The translations under genes and the position numbers were made by a program. Shown in pieces: positions 1 to 7,953 of a stretch of 64,000 bases of DNA. This DNA comes from Candidatus Nitrosotenuis cloacae (GTDB taxonomy: Archaea; Thermoproteota; Nitrososphaeria; Nitrososphaerales; Nitrosopumilaceae). The notes under the pieces were generated by a model, which worked only from the letters and a program-made list of their open reading frames with translations, did no database searches and had not been told where the DNA came from. How positions within the stretch are numbered: the stretch's first letter is position 1; each line of letters opens with the position of its first letter. Where the stretch lies: contig NZ_CP011097.1 of NCBI RefSeq assembly GCF_000955905.1, positions 956,582 to 1,020,581 on the forward strand, in the 5' to 3' direction.

Positions 1-193
1 CTTGTTCAAGCTTCATGGAATCCAAGGCTAGTGCACGACCTGCTGCCTGAGGCGAAATTATACCAGCATAACCCAAGAGATTATCACTCATTGTGGTTTT
101 TCCGTGGTCTACGTGAGCAATTACACCAAAGTTTCTAATGTTTTCCTTATTTTTGATGATCTTTAGGATCTGCTCAGTTGCCTTGTACTTCAT
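1..193 (-). CDS. fusA: Translation elongation factor EF-2, 5' end only (partial)
   Basis: The first 64 residues of archaeal/eukaryal-type EF-2, the GTPase that moves tRNA and mRNA through the ribosome after peptide transfer. The P-loop region is visible as IAHVDHGKTTMSDNLL near residues 25-40, followed by an AGIIS-type stretch as in aEF-2. The ATG is at 193-191, and the gene runs off the left edge of the window. A T-rich stretch upstream (around 215-260) separates it from the next gene on the same strand. The family call is firm; the rest of the protein is not visible. Confidence 0.93.
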   Translation of the reverse strand, partial: MKYKATEQILKIIKNKENIRNFGVIAHVDHGKTTMSDNLLGYAGIISPQAAGRALALDSMKLEQ

Positions 194-260
194 ATTTGAT
201 TGGAATTCTTTGAGGAGGGGTATTAAATCTTATTAAAAAAAGATCGATTTTTTGAAAAAA

Positions 261-1160
261 TTAGTAGATCATATCAGAGCTTGCAGCTCGCACATTCTTT
301 TGTGATATGAAATAACATTCCTTGATTCTTTTTTTACGTGCCATGTTCAGTGTAACAAACTGTGACACAAAAATGTAAAACAAGACCTGATCGATTTTGT
401 TCTTGGATTGAATAGATGGATTATACACATTCAGTCCAAGTTTTTTGAGATTTGATGATAAATGAGAGATGTAAGTATTCTTTGGTTCCAGTGTGATTAT
501 AGTATCACCGGATTTGGCAGTGAATAATCCCATGTGTGAGAACTGTTCAATTTTTTCATAGTGAGAATTCATTCCCAGTATTTCGCCAAGCTTGGCAGAC
601 ATGTACATTGCAATTGGATATGTGTGCTGGTTGCCAAGAATGTAGATTTGGTTGGACAGTGTGATTTTCTGGGATGCGGCCTTTGCTAAATTGAATATCC
701 TTTTTGGATTTTTTATTTTAAAATCATACACCAAAGAAATGCAGGTCAGCGCACTTGCCAAAAATCCAATGCTGCCGGCTGTTAGTACCTTGGAATCAGT
801 ATAATCAAGAGGAATTATTCCATCACAAGTCTTACCAAGCTTGCTGGTTGGATTCCTAGTTATTGCAATGGAATGCTTTGCTAGCTTGGCGGCATGAATG
901 TTTGATATTGTGTTGCCAGAAATGGACACAAAATAGGCACGACTAGTCCTTGCCAGTGTTTTGTTTTGTGTAAATTCCAAAGGATCACATGCCCTAACAG
1001 CATAGTCAGAGAATGCCTCGGCAAGCATTCCAGCACACAGCGAGTCACCACTACCACAAAATATCATATTTTTACCTAGCTTGCTCTTTTGTGATACAAA
1101 CTTTGCCAGATAATCAAGCTGCAAATACATATCATGTGTAAATGCATCAATCGTGTTCAT
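261..1160 (-). CDS. SIS-domain protein (sugar-phosphate isomerase-like)
   Basis: A 299-residue cytoplasmic protein with two SIS-type lobes. The first holds a GSGDS loop near residue 37 and an SISGNT phosphosugar-binding motif near residue 80. The second lobe begins near residue 170 (IYILGN) and has an E-K-I-E-x-F-S-H-M-G segment where related enzymes place catalytic Glu/His. Length and bi-lobed build resemble archaeal phosphoglucose/phosphomannose isomerases, but identity to that enzyme cannot be shown by eye; a regulatory sugar-phosphate binding role is equally possible. Transcribed away from the CBS-domain gene that starts at about 1211. Confidence 0.75.
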   Translation of the reverse strand: MNTIDAFTHDMYLQLDYLAKFVSQKSKLGKNMIFCGSGDSLCAGMLAEAFSDYAVRACDPLEFTQNKTLARTSRAYFVSISGNTISNIHAAKLAKHSIAITRNPTSKLGKTCDGIIPLDYTDSKVLTAGSIGFLASALTCISLVYDFKIKNPKRIFNLAKAASQKITLSNQIYILGNQHTYPIAMYMSAKLGEILGMNSHYEKIEQFSHMGLFTAKSGDTIITLEPKNTYISHLSSNLKKLGLNVYNPSIQSKNKIDQVLFYIFVSQFVTLNMARKKRIKECYFISQKNVRAASSDMIY

Positions 1161-1210
1161 TATACCATATCACATACACAAAGATATGTGCTTGATCATG
1201 AAATTTTTGT

Positions 1211-2080
1211 TTGGATAAAATGAACAGCCTACACTATATCGCCTGGATTAAAGCCAAGCTTGCATTGTTAAAGCAAAGATCACGCCACGAGTTCATCCCA
1301 ACCGCTGAAGACTTGATGAAATCACCAATATCGATTAATGAGAATTCTACCATCTACACTGCAGCAGATGAAATTCTAACCAGGGACATTTCCGGATTAA
1401 TCATACAATTGAGTCAGCCAAGGCACCTATCACAAAAAGGAATTGCAGAGGCCCTACTAACAGAGGAAAAAAGCATCAAAGACATTCCAGCCATCTCAAA
1501 GACAAGAGATCTGACCTTGGTGGACAGATTCGCCCCAGTATCAAACTGTGCAGAGCAAATGCTAAAGCTGAGAATCAACGCACTAGGTGTCAAGGACAAC
1601 AATCATCTAATTGGAATCATAACAAAGCACGACATTGTAAAATATTTTGAGCAAAACATGGTAGATGAGACCAAGCTATCAGAGATAATGTCAGTGGGTA
1701 GCTTTTTTGTCCCAGAGGAAACATCTCTGTATGACTCACTGCATAAAATGCTGGACAGTGGAATCTCTCGCTTGCTAGTCAAGGATTCTACAGGCACGCC
1801 CGTAGGCATAGTAACCTACAAGAGTTTTCTGAAAACCGCAATGTACCACACAAACCAATCAAGGGCTGAGACATTTGCCAAGGGGTTTGGCAGAACCTAC
1901 AAGATTGGCCAAATCATGACCAGACAAATAATTTCAGTATCAATTAACACCAGCATTGCCAAGGTAGCAAAAATCCTAATCGATTATCGAGTCCATGGTG
2001 TTGCTGTGACCCACAAGCAAAGAATAGTCGGCTTTGTAACAGAAAAAGACATTACACGACAGCTGGCAAAACTGTCCTAG
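1211..2080 (+). CDS. Four-CBS-domain protein
   Basis: A 289-residue soluble protein built of four CBS motifs (about residues 31-85, 95-150, 158-212, 232-287), which should pair into two Bateman modules. Such modules bind adenosyl ligands (AMP, ATP, SAM) and usually sense energy state. Repeated signature strings are GIITKHDI, GIVTYKSF and GFVTEKDI. No enzymatic or DNA-binding domain is attached, so it is probably a stand-alone regulator. Start is TTG at 1211 or the ATG at 1220. It lies just upstream of the MqnD-like gene on the same strand, with 35 nt between them. Confidence 0.85.
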   Translation: MDKMNSLHYIAWIKAKLALLKQRSRHEFIPTAEDLMKSPISINENSTIYTAADEILTRDISGLIIQLSQPRHLSQKGIAEALLTEEKSIKDIPAISKTRDLTLVDRFAPVSNCAEQMLKLRINALGVKDNNHLIGIITKHDIVKYFEQNMVDETKLSEIMSVGSFFVPEETSLYDSLHKMLDSGISRLLVKDSTGTPVGIVTYKSFLKTAMYHTNQSRAETFAKGFGRTYKIGQIMTRQIISVSINTSIAKVAKILIDYRVHGVAVTHKQRIVGFVTEKDITRQLAKLS

Positions 2081-2115
2081 CACATTATTATTACCATACC
2101 ATAAAATCCCAAATC

Positions 2116-2937
2116 ATGAAAATAACCATAGGCCACACCCCGGACTCGGACGATGCGTTCATGTTTTATGGAATGCTGACAGGTAAGGTACCATCAAATG
2201 ATTTCACGGTTAACCATGTAATAGCAGACATTGAGGAGCTAAACAGACGAGCACTGGATAATGACTTGGATGTGACTGCAGTATCAGTCCATGCATGCGC
2301 GTATCTGCCAAACCACACCATACTGCGAAGTGGTGGAAGCTTTGGTATTGGGTATGGTCCTATTGTGATAGCAAAGACAAATATCTCACCAGAGACATTG
2401 CCAAAATTAAAAATCGCCATTCCTGGAAAGATGACATCAGCATTTTTGCTCTTGCAACTAATGATTGGAAAATTTGATTATATCGAGATGAAGTTCAGCG
2501 ACATTCCAGCAGCAGTTCGAGACGGCAAAGTCGATGCAGGACTAGTCATTCATGAGACCCAGTTATCATACGAATCAGAAAACTTGATCAAAATCCTAGA
2601 TGTTGGAAAATGGTGGGACCAGTCCACAAACGGACTGCCCGTACCCCTAGGCACAAACGTCATGAGCAATAGATTTGACATTGAAACAATACGGAAATTT
2701 GACAAATACCTCCACGACTCTATTGCATATGGACTAGAGCACCAAAAAGAAGCACTAGACTATTCCATGCAGTATAGCCGTGGCAAGCCAGAAGCGCTGA
2801 TAGAAAAATTTGTCAAAATGTACGTAAATCCAATAACAGTAGATATGGGAAAACCAGGCGAGCAATCGATTAGGCATTTGTTTGATCTTGCCACCAAACA
2901 AGGACTGGTACAAAAATTCAACTTGCAAATCAGTTGA
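2116..2937 (+). CDS. mqnD: MqnD-like menaquinone biosynthesis protein (1,4-dihydroxy-6-naphthoate synthase family)
   Basis: 273 residues with the MqnA/MqnD periplasmic-binding-protein fold but no signal peptide, so a cytoplasmic enzyme. The N-terminus (ITIGHTPDSDDAFMFYGML) is the MqnD-type opening, and a later VDAGLVIHE segment matches the family. MqnD splits cyclic dehypoxanthine futalosine to 1,4-dihydroxy-6-naphthoate in the futalosine route to menaquinone. The presence of a clear MqnE gene 0.9 kb downstream supports this role. MqnA (chorismate dehydratase) is the main alternative since the two share the fold. ATG at 2116; family length is normal. Confidence 0.75.
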   Translation: MKITIGHTPDSDDAFMFYGMLTGKVPSNDFTVNHVIADIEELNRRALDNDLDVTAVSVHACAYLPNHTILRSGGSFGIGYGPIVIAKTNISPETLPKLKIAIPGKMTSAFLLLQLMIGKFDYIEMKFSDIPAAVRDGKVDAGLVIHETQLSYESENLIKILDVGKWWDQSTNGLPVPLGTNVMSNRFDIETIRKFDKYLHDSIAYGLEHQKEALDYSMQYSRGKPEALIEKFVKMYVNPITVDMGKPGEQSIRHLFDLATKQGLVQKFNLQIS

Positions 2938-2944
2938 GATAGGA

Positions 2945-3028
2945 GGAAGCTAGCACAAATGCGACAGAACAGGTTCGTCGCGGACTAGAAATACCGCCTT
3001 TGTGATATTTGCTAGCTTGTGTTAGCTT
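2945..3028. ncRNA. Candidate structured RNA or structured 3' region after mqnD
   Basis: The gap contains nested complementary segments: AGCTAG (2948-2953) with CTAGCT (3012-3017), CACAAA (2954-2959) with TTTGTG (2999-3004), GCGAC (2961-2965) with GTCGC (2977-2981), and GCGG (2980-2983) with CCGC (2994-2997; overlaps the previous stem by two bases). Together they can fold into a three-way junction on either strand. A second pairing, GAAGCTAGCACAA (2946 on) with TTGTGTTAGCTTC (to about 3028), competes with the outer stem. Read from the minus strand, a TATAATATAG-like box (about 3030-3042) sits just upstream. No known RNA family is recognised; strand and function are unknown. Confidence 0.35.
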
Positions 3029-3105
3029 CGTACTATATTATACAATTTTGCAACATAAAGATGATCAAGCCAAGACTTGAAATCTGTTTAATTATCATAC
3101 GATAC

Positions 3106-3163
3106 TCAAACAAATGTATTGGTATGATATGATATTATTCAGAAATTCTTTACATTTGTTTGA
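3106..3163. promoter_or_regulatory. Perfect 13-bp inverted repeat upstream of the 3206 gene
   Basis: TCAAACAAATGTA (3106-3118) is exactly complementary to TACATTTGTTTGA (3151-3163), separated by 32 bases. A TATA-like TTGTATAATAA (about 3172-3182) follows directly, about 28 nt before the GTG start at 3206. The arms could form a hairpin or be two operator halves; the position favours a regulatory site. Confidence 0.35.
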
Positions 3164-3205
3164 TGGCACGATTTGTATAATAATGATTAATGGTATAATA
3201 GAGCA

Positions 3206-3487
3206 GTGCTAATCGACAAGAAAATTCTCAGTGGCGGCCTTGCAATGTTGATTGTTGGGATGATTCTGATTGCATATCTAAATTCTGCTGTACCAATAGG
3301 ACAGGCAGGAATGACAGACGAGCAAGCACTTGATTTGATGAAAAGAGAAGTAGAGCACAAAAACTATTCCACGCTAGCTGCAATGCTTGCAGGAGTGGGC
3401 TTTTTGCTAGTCTTGATAAGCTTTGGTGCAAGAAGAAAAAAGGGCGGCGCAAAGACAATAGAAAAGAGACCACCAGAGGCATCCTAA
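3206..3487 (+). CDS. Small two-TM membrane protein
   Basis: 93 residues with two hydrophobic helices (about 10-28 and 57-75) separated by a charged extracytoplasmic or cytoplasmic loop of about 28 residues, and a basic tail rich in Arg/Lys (RRKKGG) that should stay inside. GTG start at 3206, supported by a TATA-like box about 28 nt upstream. No family recognised and no catalytic residues visible. It ends 31 nt before the thiamine-binding-type gene on the same strand and may be co-transcribed with it. Confidence 0.65.
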   Translation: MLIDKKILSGGLAMLIVGMILIAYLNSAVPIGQAGMTDEQALDLMKREVEHKNYSTLAAMLAGVGFLLVLISFGARRKKGGAKTIEKRPPEAS

Positions 3488-3518
3488 AGATTTTAACCGT
3501 TTTTGCACAACCAGAATA

Positions 3519-3830
3519 ATGGTCACAGCCGAAATCAGCCTGTATCCAGTAGGGACAGACTCGACAAGCCTTAGCTTCTATATCGCAAAATCAATCGAGT
3601 CCATCCAGAACATGACCAATCTATCACATCAGGTAACCCCGATGGGAACTATCCTAGAGTCAAATGATTTGGGAAAAATCTTTGAGGCCACAAAAACAAT
3701 GTCAGAGACAATCCACAGGCTGGGAGTAAAAAGAATTGAAATCATCCTAAAGATAGATTCCAGGACCGACAAATCCCAGACAGCAGATCAAAAAATGGAA
3801 TCTTTGAACAAGTACCTAAAAGGTGCGTAG
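3519..3830 (+). CDS. MTH1187/YkoF-family thiamine-binding protein
   Basis: 103 residues of the small ferredoxin-like fold family formerly UPF0045/DUF77. Recognisable points are the opening VTAEISLYPVGT, the T-P-M-G-T-I-L-E segment at about 40-47 and the late V-x-R-I-E-I-I-L-K-I-D strand. Family members bind thiamine or related ligands and form tetramers in the cytoplasm. The 3' end overlaps the convergent mqnE gene by 15 nt. Confidence 0.82.
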   Translation: MVTAEISLYPVGTDSTSLSFYIAKSIESIQNMTNLSHQVTPMGTILESNDLGKIFEATKTMSETIHRLGVKRIEIILKIDSRTDKSQTADQKMESLNKYLKGA

Positions 3831-4913
3831 TGTCTCAAAGAACGTGTTTCGTTGTGCAGGCTCTCGACCAATCTCTTTTACCATCGTAGCTAGTTCCATC
3901 ACGGATGAATTGGTTGGCTTGCCTGCTGCACGATAAATCTCCTCAGAAAATGCCGTACCTACTAGGTCACTTCCGCCATTAGACAGGGCAACCTGTGCAA
4001 GCTTTTTGCCCAAAGCAACCCAGTATACTGATATGTTGTTCAAAACGCCAGCTAACATTAGCCTGGATATTGCAATTATTTTGAGATCATAAATTGCGGA
4101 CGACTCGTGGTTTACAAGATTTTTCTGCTCCAGCTCTGTGTTGTCGAGTGAAAACTTTAATGGAATGAATGTAATGAATCCACCTGTTTTCTTTTGCAGC
4201 TCTCGCACCTTGATGAGATGATCTATGATGTGTTCCGGCTTTTCTATGTGCCCATACAGCATGGTGACATTGCTTTTGATTCCCAGATTGTGTGCTTGCT
4301 CTATTGTATCAAGCCATTCCTGTCCTGAGCACTTGCCACGGACTATTTGTCCTCTAATTTCAGGATGGAACAATTCTGCGCCCCCTCCAGGCATAGAGTC
4401 AAGGCCAGCAGACTTTAATCTAGATAGTATTTCCTTGACGGACGTCTTGGTTAGCTTTGATAAAAAGAAAATCTCTGCAGCAGTAAATGCTTTTACGGTC
4501 ATTTCTGGATGATTTTTCTTTATGATTTTCATCATGTTTTCATAATAGTCTAATTGCAAGCTAGGATGGAATCCGCCAACGATATGCACCTCGGTTGCAC
4601 CCATTGATTTTGCCGCAGCTACTCTTGCTTCGATTTGCTCAGGGCTCAGTGTATATGCATCTGATTCATCGCCCTTTCTGTAAAATGCACACATTTGGCA
4701 GCTTGCAGCGCACAGATTTGTATAGTTCATGTAGTATGATGCGGCAAATGTTACTTTGTTTCCGACCAGTCTTTTTCTTGCCAGATCAGCTGTTGCGCCA
4801 ACAACAAAAAGATTCTCTGAATTCATCAGCTCCATTCCATCATTGTATGATAGTTCTTCGCCAGATAACGATCTGTCAATTGCCTTAGAGTCTACTATGA
4901 TATCTCGAAGCAT
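3816..4913 (-). CDS. mqnE: Aminofutalosine synthase MqnE (radical SAM)
   Basis: 365 residues. A radical-SAM cluster motif C-x3-C-x2-C (CAASCQMC) lies near residue 69. Diagnostic MqnE segments are EVHIVGGFHP (about 107), the GLDSMPGGGAELF stretch (about 171) and MLYGHIE (about 220), which separate it from MqnC and CofH. MqnE joins SAM-derived adenosyl radical and the chorismate-derived enol ether to make 6-amino-6-deoxyfutalosine, the second step of the futalosine menaquinone pathway. The ATG at 4913 has a strong TATA box 24-31 nt upstream, consistent with a leaderless mRNA. Confidence 0.88.
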   Translation of the reverse strand: MLRDIIVDSKAIDRSLSGEELSYNDGMELMNSENLFVVGATADLARKRLVGNKVTFAASYYMNYTNLCAASCQMCAFYRKGDESDAYTLSPEQIEARVAAAKSMGATEVHIVGGFHPSLQLDYYENMMKIIKKNHPEMTVKAFTAAEIFFLSKLTKTSVKEILSRLKSAGLDSMPGGGAELFHPEIRGQIVRGKCSGQEWLDTIEQAHNLGIKSNVTMLYGHIEKPEHIIDHLIKVRELQKKTGGFITFIPLKFSLDNTELEQKNLVNHESSAIYDLKIIAISRLMLAGVLNNISVYWVALGKKLAQVALSNGGSDLVGTAFSEEIYRAAGKPTNSSVMELATMVKEIGREPAQRNTFFETLRTF

Positions 4914-4936
4914 GAGCTGGTTCTAAAAATTTGTAA

Positions 4937-4944
4937 ATATAAAA
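4937..4944 (-). promoter_or_regulatory. TATA box of mqnE
   Basis: On the minus strand the sequence CTTTTATATTTAC is centred about 27 nt before the mqnE ATG (4913). Spacing implies transcription starting at or next to the start codon (leaderless mRNA). Confidence 0.6.
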
Positions 4945-4978
4945 GAAACGTACCGAATAGACAATCTATTAGAATTAT

Positions 4979-5602
4979 CTATTTGCGGTTGTAGTGGATT
5001 TTGCCGTACTTGTCTTTTTTGATTTCTGATGCCTTTTGAGCTTCAGCCTTTTGTGCTTCTTCCTTTGCTTTTTGATCAGTTGCACCCAAGTCCTTTTGGG
5101 TCTTTGGTACTTTGACTGCCTCATCGAATGTTCTCTTTACATCCTTTTCAGGGGATTTTGGGAGATATTCTTTTTGGGCTTTGACCTTCATTGCAAATGC
5201 TTCTCGTTCTGATTCTAATGCAGTTTGTGATTCACTTGGGCCGCCTGATGACTTGCGTGCCTCGATTGCTGCCTTAGCCTCTTCTCTGAGCTTTGCCAGT
5301 ACATCTGCAGTTCTTGGGAGATCATCTTTTTTGATGGACTCGTTTCGAGCTGCGATTGCATCTTCGATGGCTTTGGCTGCTGCCATTTTCTTTGCCATCA
5401 TTTTTGCCTTGATGTCTGCTGCCATTTGCTTTTGGGACTCTAGTCTGTCTGCTCTCATTTGATCAAATGCGCTTCTGCCTTCATCGTGCTTTTCCTTTGC
5501 TGCAGCTGCGGTGTTCGCTGTCTGTGCATAGGATAATCCGATTGGGCCGATAACGACTGCGGTCAAAAGAAGTATTGAAGCTAGGATACCTAGTTTTTGC
5601 AT
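4979..5602 (-). CDS. Secreted Ala/Lys/Glu-rich coiled-coil protein A
   Basis: 207 residues: a signal peptide (about 1-27, hydrophobic core followed by SYAQT) and then a highly charged, Ala-rich, almost wholly helical body with a short C-terminal basic tail. No catalytic motif. The signal peptide begins MQKLGILASILLL, the same 13 residues as the gene at 6430-7092, whereas the mature parts differ. Probably an exported extended coiled coil of the cell envelope. First of three such genes lying in tandem on this strand, with about 75 nt between each. Confidence 0.75.
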   Translation of the reverse strand: MQKLGILASILLLTAVVIGPIGLSYAQTANTAAAAKEKHDEGRSAFDQMRADRLESQKQMAADIKAKMMAKKMAAAKAIEDAIAARNESIKKDDLPRTADVLAKLREEAKAAIEARKSSGGPSESQTALESEREAFAMKVKAQKEYLPKSPEKDVKRTFDEAVKVPKTQKDLGATDQKAKEEAQKAEAQKASEIKKDKYGKIHYNRK

Positions 5603-5675
5603 GTTTGTGGAACCAAGAAATCAATATAAAAATAATGCGACTGGATTCGGCGATTTTTAGGATACTTGGACTGGT

Positions 5676-6353
5676 TTATTCGGATTTTGATTCATTTGGG
5701 ACAGATTTCTTGGCTGTCTGAGCTGCCTTTGCCTGCTTTATCTTTTGAAGTTGTAATTCATAGTTTTTCTGCTCCTCGTCTTTTGCCTTTTGCTCAAGCG
5801 CCGCTCGCTCTTCCTTTAGTGCTTTTTCTGCAGCTTTTCTTTTTTGGTCCATCATCTTTTGGATCTCCTTTTGCTCAGAGAGCACTTTTTCTTTTGTCTT
5901 TTTTGCATCAGAGTCGATTGTGGATTTGGACTTGTCCAGGAATTCCTTGGTGTTTGCCCCCTTTTGCTCCAGTACGGCTTGTTCTCGCTTTAGTTTCATC
6001 TCTTCGACTTGGGCCTGAGCCTTTTCCTTTATTGCTTTGATTTCGTCCAGCTTTTGCTGTCTTTTCTGGATTACCTCTTGTCGCTTTGCCTCACTTGCTT
6101 CTTCGATTTCCTTACGCTTTGCCTCCAGCTCTTTTTGAGCCTGCTTTCTTTTATCTAGCGCTTCCTTTGTTTTGGCAGCCTCGTCTTTTAGTGAGTACTT
6201 ACGCTGTTCCTCGATTTTCTTTAACTTGTCTTCCTGTTCTTTTTCAAATTCCGCGATTCTCTCAGATGCTGTTTGTGCAAACGATTGAGAGTACGGCAGT
6301 ATGATAACAGAGGATAACAAAATCAATGCTGACAATATTGCAGTGTGATGCAT
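5676..6353 (-). CDS. Secreted coiled-coil protein B
   Basis: 225 residues, with a signal peptide (about 1-26, ending SFAQT) and a long uninterrupted heptad-like helix rich in Glu, Lys, Gln and Ala (about 28-215). Repeated K-x-x-E-E-x-R and E-Q-K segments suggest a rod. Its signal peptide (MHHTAILSALILL) differs in sequence from those of proteins A and C but the overall build is the same. Function unknown; presumably a structural envelope or surface protein. An AT-rich region with a TATCATGATA palindrome (6364-6373) precedes the ATG. Confidence 0.75.
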   Translation of the reverse strand: MHHTAILSALILLSSVIILPYSQSFAQTASERIAEFEKEQEDKLKKIEEQRKYSLKDEAAKTKEALDKRKQAQKELEAKRKEIEEASEAKRQEVIQKRQQKLDEIKAIKEKAQAQVEEMKLKREQAVLEQKGANTKEFLDKSKSTIDSDAKKTKEKVLSEQKEIQKMMDQKRKAAEKALKEERAALEQKAKDEEQKNYELQLQKIKQAKAAQTAKKSVPNESKSE

Positions 6354-6429
6354 GACAATATCATATCATGATACTATAAAATAATAACTAATGATTAATC
6401 CAAAAGAAAAAGAGATTAACTGTTCAGCC

Positions 6430-7092
6430 TTATGGAGTTGCGCCCGATGTAGCAGTGGAGTTTGTGCCAGTGCTGGCATCAGAATCAGAACCCGTTGAGC
6501 TAGAATCAGTGCTTGAACTATCTACTGGAGTCTCAGTTGTCGGTGCGCGCTTTGATTTGAGTTGGACTTTGGCGTCAAATTGTGCTTTTTTCTTTGCCAT
6601 CTTTTCATCAAATTTCTTTTTGGCATCGGCTTGTCGCTCTTCAAAGCTTGCTACCTTTTTGCTCATTTTCTCTTCAAATGAGGTTTTCTTGTCTGCAAGT
6701 CTTTTTTCTATTGCTGCTTTTCGATCTTCCATGTTTTGCTCCATCTTTTCTCCCTTCATTGCTCGTTTTTCCTCAAGGAATTTGGCTCGTTCTGCGAGTC
6801 TGTCGTCATATGTTTTGGATTTTTGCAGTGCACGTTCTTTGAGTTTTTGAATTTTCTCATCGACGTGTTTTGTCATCTTTGCTCTTTGCTCTGCAATTTT
6901 CATTTGGATTTTTTCCTCGTCGCTCAAGGGCTTGGTTGGCTTGGGAGCTGGTGGTGGAGTTGTTGTAGTATCTGGAGTCGTCTCTGTACTTGTCGAGTTG
7001 GTCTCTGTTGTCTGTGCAAATGAGAAACCGACTGGTCCGACCAGTGCAGCACTAAGTAGTAGTATAGATGCTAGGATTCCTAGTTTTTGCAT
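6430..7092 (-). CDS. Secreted coiled-coil protein C with Thr/Ser/Pro-rich linkers
   Basis: 220 residues: signal peptide (about 1-27, ending SFAQT), a Thr/Pro-rich linker (about 28-55), a Lys/Glu/Arg-rich coiled coil (about 56-180) with several R-x-A-x-x-x-E-K-x units, and a low-complexity Ser/Thr/Gly tail. The linkers look like glycosylated spacers of archaeal surface proteins. The signal peptide shares its first 13 residues with protein A. Probably the promoter-proximal member of the tandem set; no function can be assigned. Confidence 0.75.
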   Translation of the reverse strand: MQKLGILASILLLSAALVGPVGFSFAQTTETNSTSTETTPDTTTTPPPAPKPTKPLSDEEKIQMKIAEQRAKMTKHVDEKIQKLKERALQKSKTYDDRLAERAKFLEEKRAMKGEKMEQNMEDRKAAIEKRLADKKTSFEEKMSKKVASFEERQADAKKKFDEKMAKKKAQFDAKVQLKSKRAPTTETPVDSSSTDSSSTGSDSDASTGTNSTATSGATP

Positions 7093-7201
7093 ACCAAAAA
7101 TTCGATTTTGAGTATATTTAAGATTGTGGAACGATTTGTAAGTAGATTTGGTAATTCTACCATCTCAAAAAGTTTAGTTAGGCTCAAAACCACATCACAC
7201 C

Positions 7202-7372
7202 ATGGTGCTTCCTATTGTTGATGAGTACAAGCCAAAGTGCTATGTGTGCAATAATGCATTTGATACCATAGAATTGCTCAGAGAGCACCAAAAAACAAAG
7301 CATGCCGAATTTGTATCATACCATGAAAACCAAAAAAGAGAGCCAGCACCTGGCGACGTTACAGTATTTTAG
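7202..7372 (+). CDS. C2H2 zinc-finger microprotein
   Basis: A 56-residue ORF with one classical C2H2 finger: C13-x2-C16-x12-H29-x4-H34, preceded by a Tyr-Lys-Pro-Lys stretch and followed by a polar tail. Single-finger proteins of this kind may bind DNA, RNA or protein. ATG at 7202; a T/A-rich segment about 30 nt upstream (AAAAAGTTTAG) can serve as promoter. The stop is followed two bases later by the ATG of the TPR gene, so the two are very likely co-transcribed. Confidence 0.75.
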   Translation: MVLPIVDEYKPKCYVCNNAFDTIELLREHQKTKHAEFVSYHENQKREPAPGDVTVF

Positions 7373-7374
7373 AA

Positions 7375-7953
7375 ATGCCAGAAGACATCATAGAAAGGGC
7401 AAACCAGTTATTTTTGGCAAAAAGATTTGCCGAGTCCATCACACTGTATGACCAAGTCCTGGAAAAAACCCCAGACAATTTGAATGCGCTAAACAACAAA
7501 GGATACGCATTATCCAAGCTCAAACAACACCAAGACGCAATATCATGCTATGATCTGGCATTGCAAAAACACCCAAATGAAAAAACCATACTGACCAACA
7601 AGATCTCCTCCTTACGCAAGCTCAAATCCTACGATCTAGCACTAGACCATTGCAACCAGATCCTCAGCGAAGAACCACACAACAACATTATTCTATATCA
7701 TAAAGAAAGAATTCTCTCATCTGTTGGAGATTATTCCGGTGCAATAGAATGCTGTGATGTTATACTGAGTGATTATCCGCAAAATGCTGAAGTTCTGTTT
7801 GACAAAGCAGTAGCCCAGGCAAAATCAAACCGGGAATTTCTTTCCACACTAAATCAATCCATTATGTCTGATCAGAAAATGAAGATAAAGGCCAAAACAC
7901 ATAGTGCTTTTATCAACAATGCCACTCAAGACTTTTTACGAATCGTATCCTGA
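7375..7953 (+). CDS. TPR-repeat protein
   Basis: 192 residues containing about four tetratricopeptide repeats (about 5-38, 39-72, 73-106, 107-140) with the usual A-x-x-x-Y/F-D and N-x-x-x-L/I-x-x-K-G-x-A-L positions, then a non-repeat C-terminus. TPR arrays bind partner proteins. Begins two bases after the C2H2 microprotein. Its 3' end overlaps the convergent TPR gene by 28 nt. Confidence 0.82.
   Translation: MPEDIIERANQLFLAKRFAESITLYDQVLEKTPDNLNALNNKGYALSKLKQHQDAISCYDLALQKHPNEKTILTNKISSLRKLKSYDLALDHCNQILSEEPHNNIILYHKERILSSVGDYSGAIECCDVILSDYPQNAEVLFDKAVAQAKSNREFLSTLNQSIMSDQKMKIKAKTHSAFINNATQDFLRIVS

Noticed and set aside
2945-3028. Possible tRNA because of GGTTCG and stems in the gap after mqnD
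   Set aside because: No 7-bp acceptor stem and no anticodon arm; the pairing pattern is a three-way junction, not a cloverleaf.
5112-7023. Several hydrophobic plus-strand ORFs resembling membrane proteins
   Set aside because: They lie opposite the Lys/Glu/Ala-rich coiled-coil genes; antisense of Lys/Glu codons reads as Phe/Leu/Ser and mimics membrane segments.
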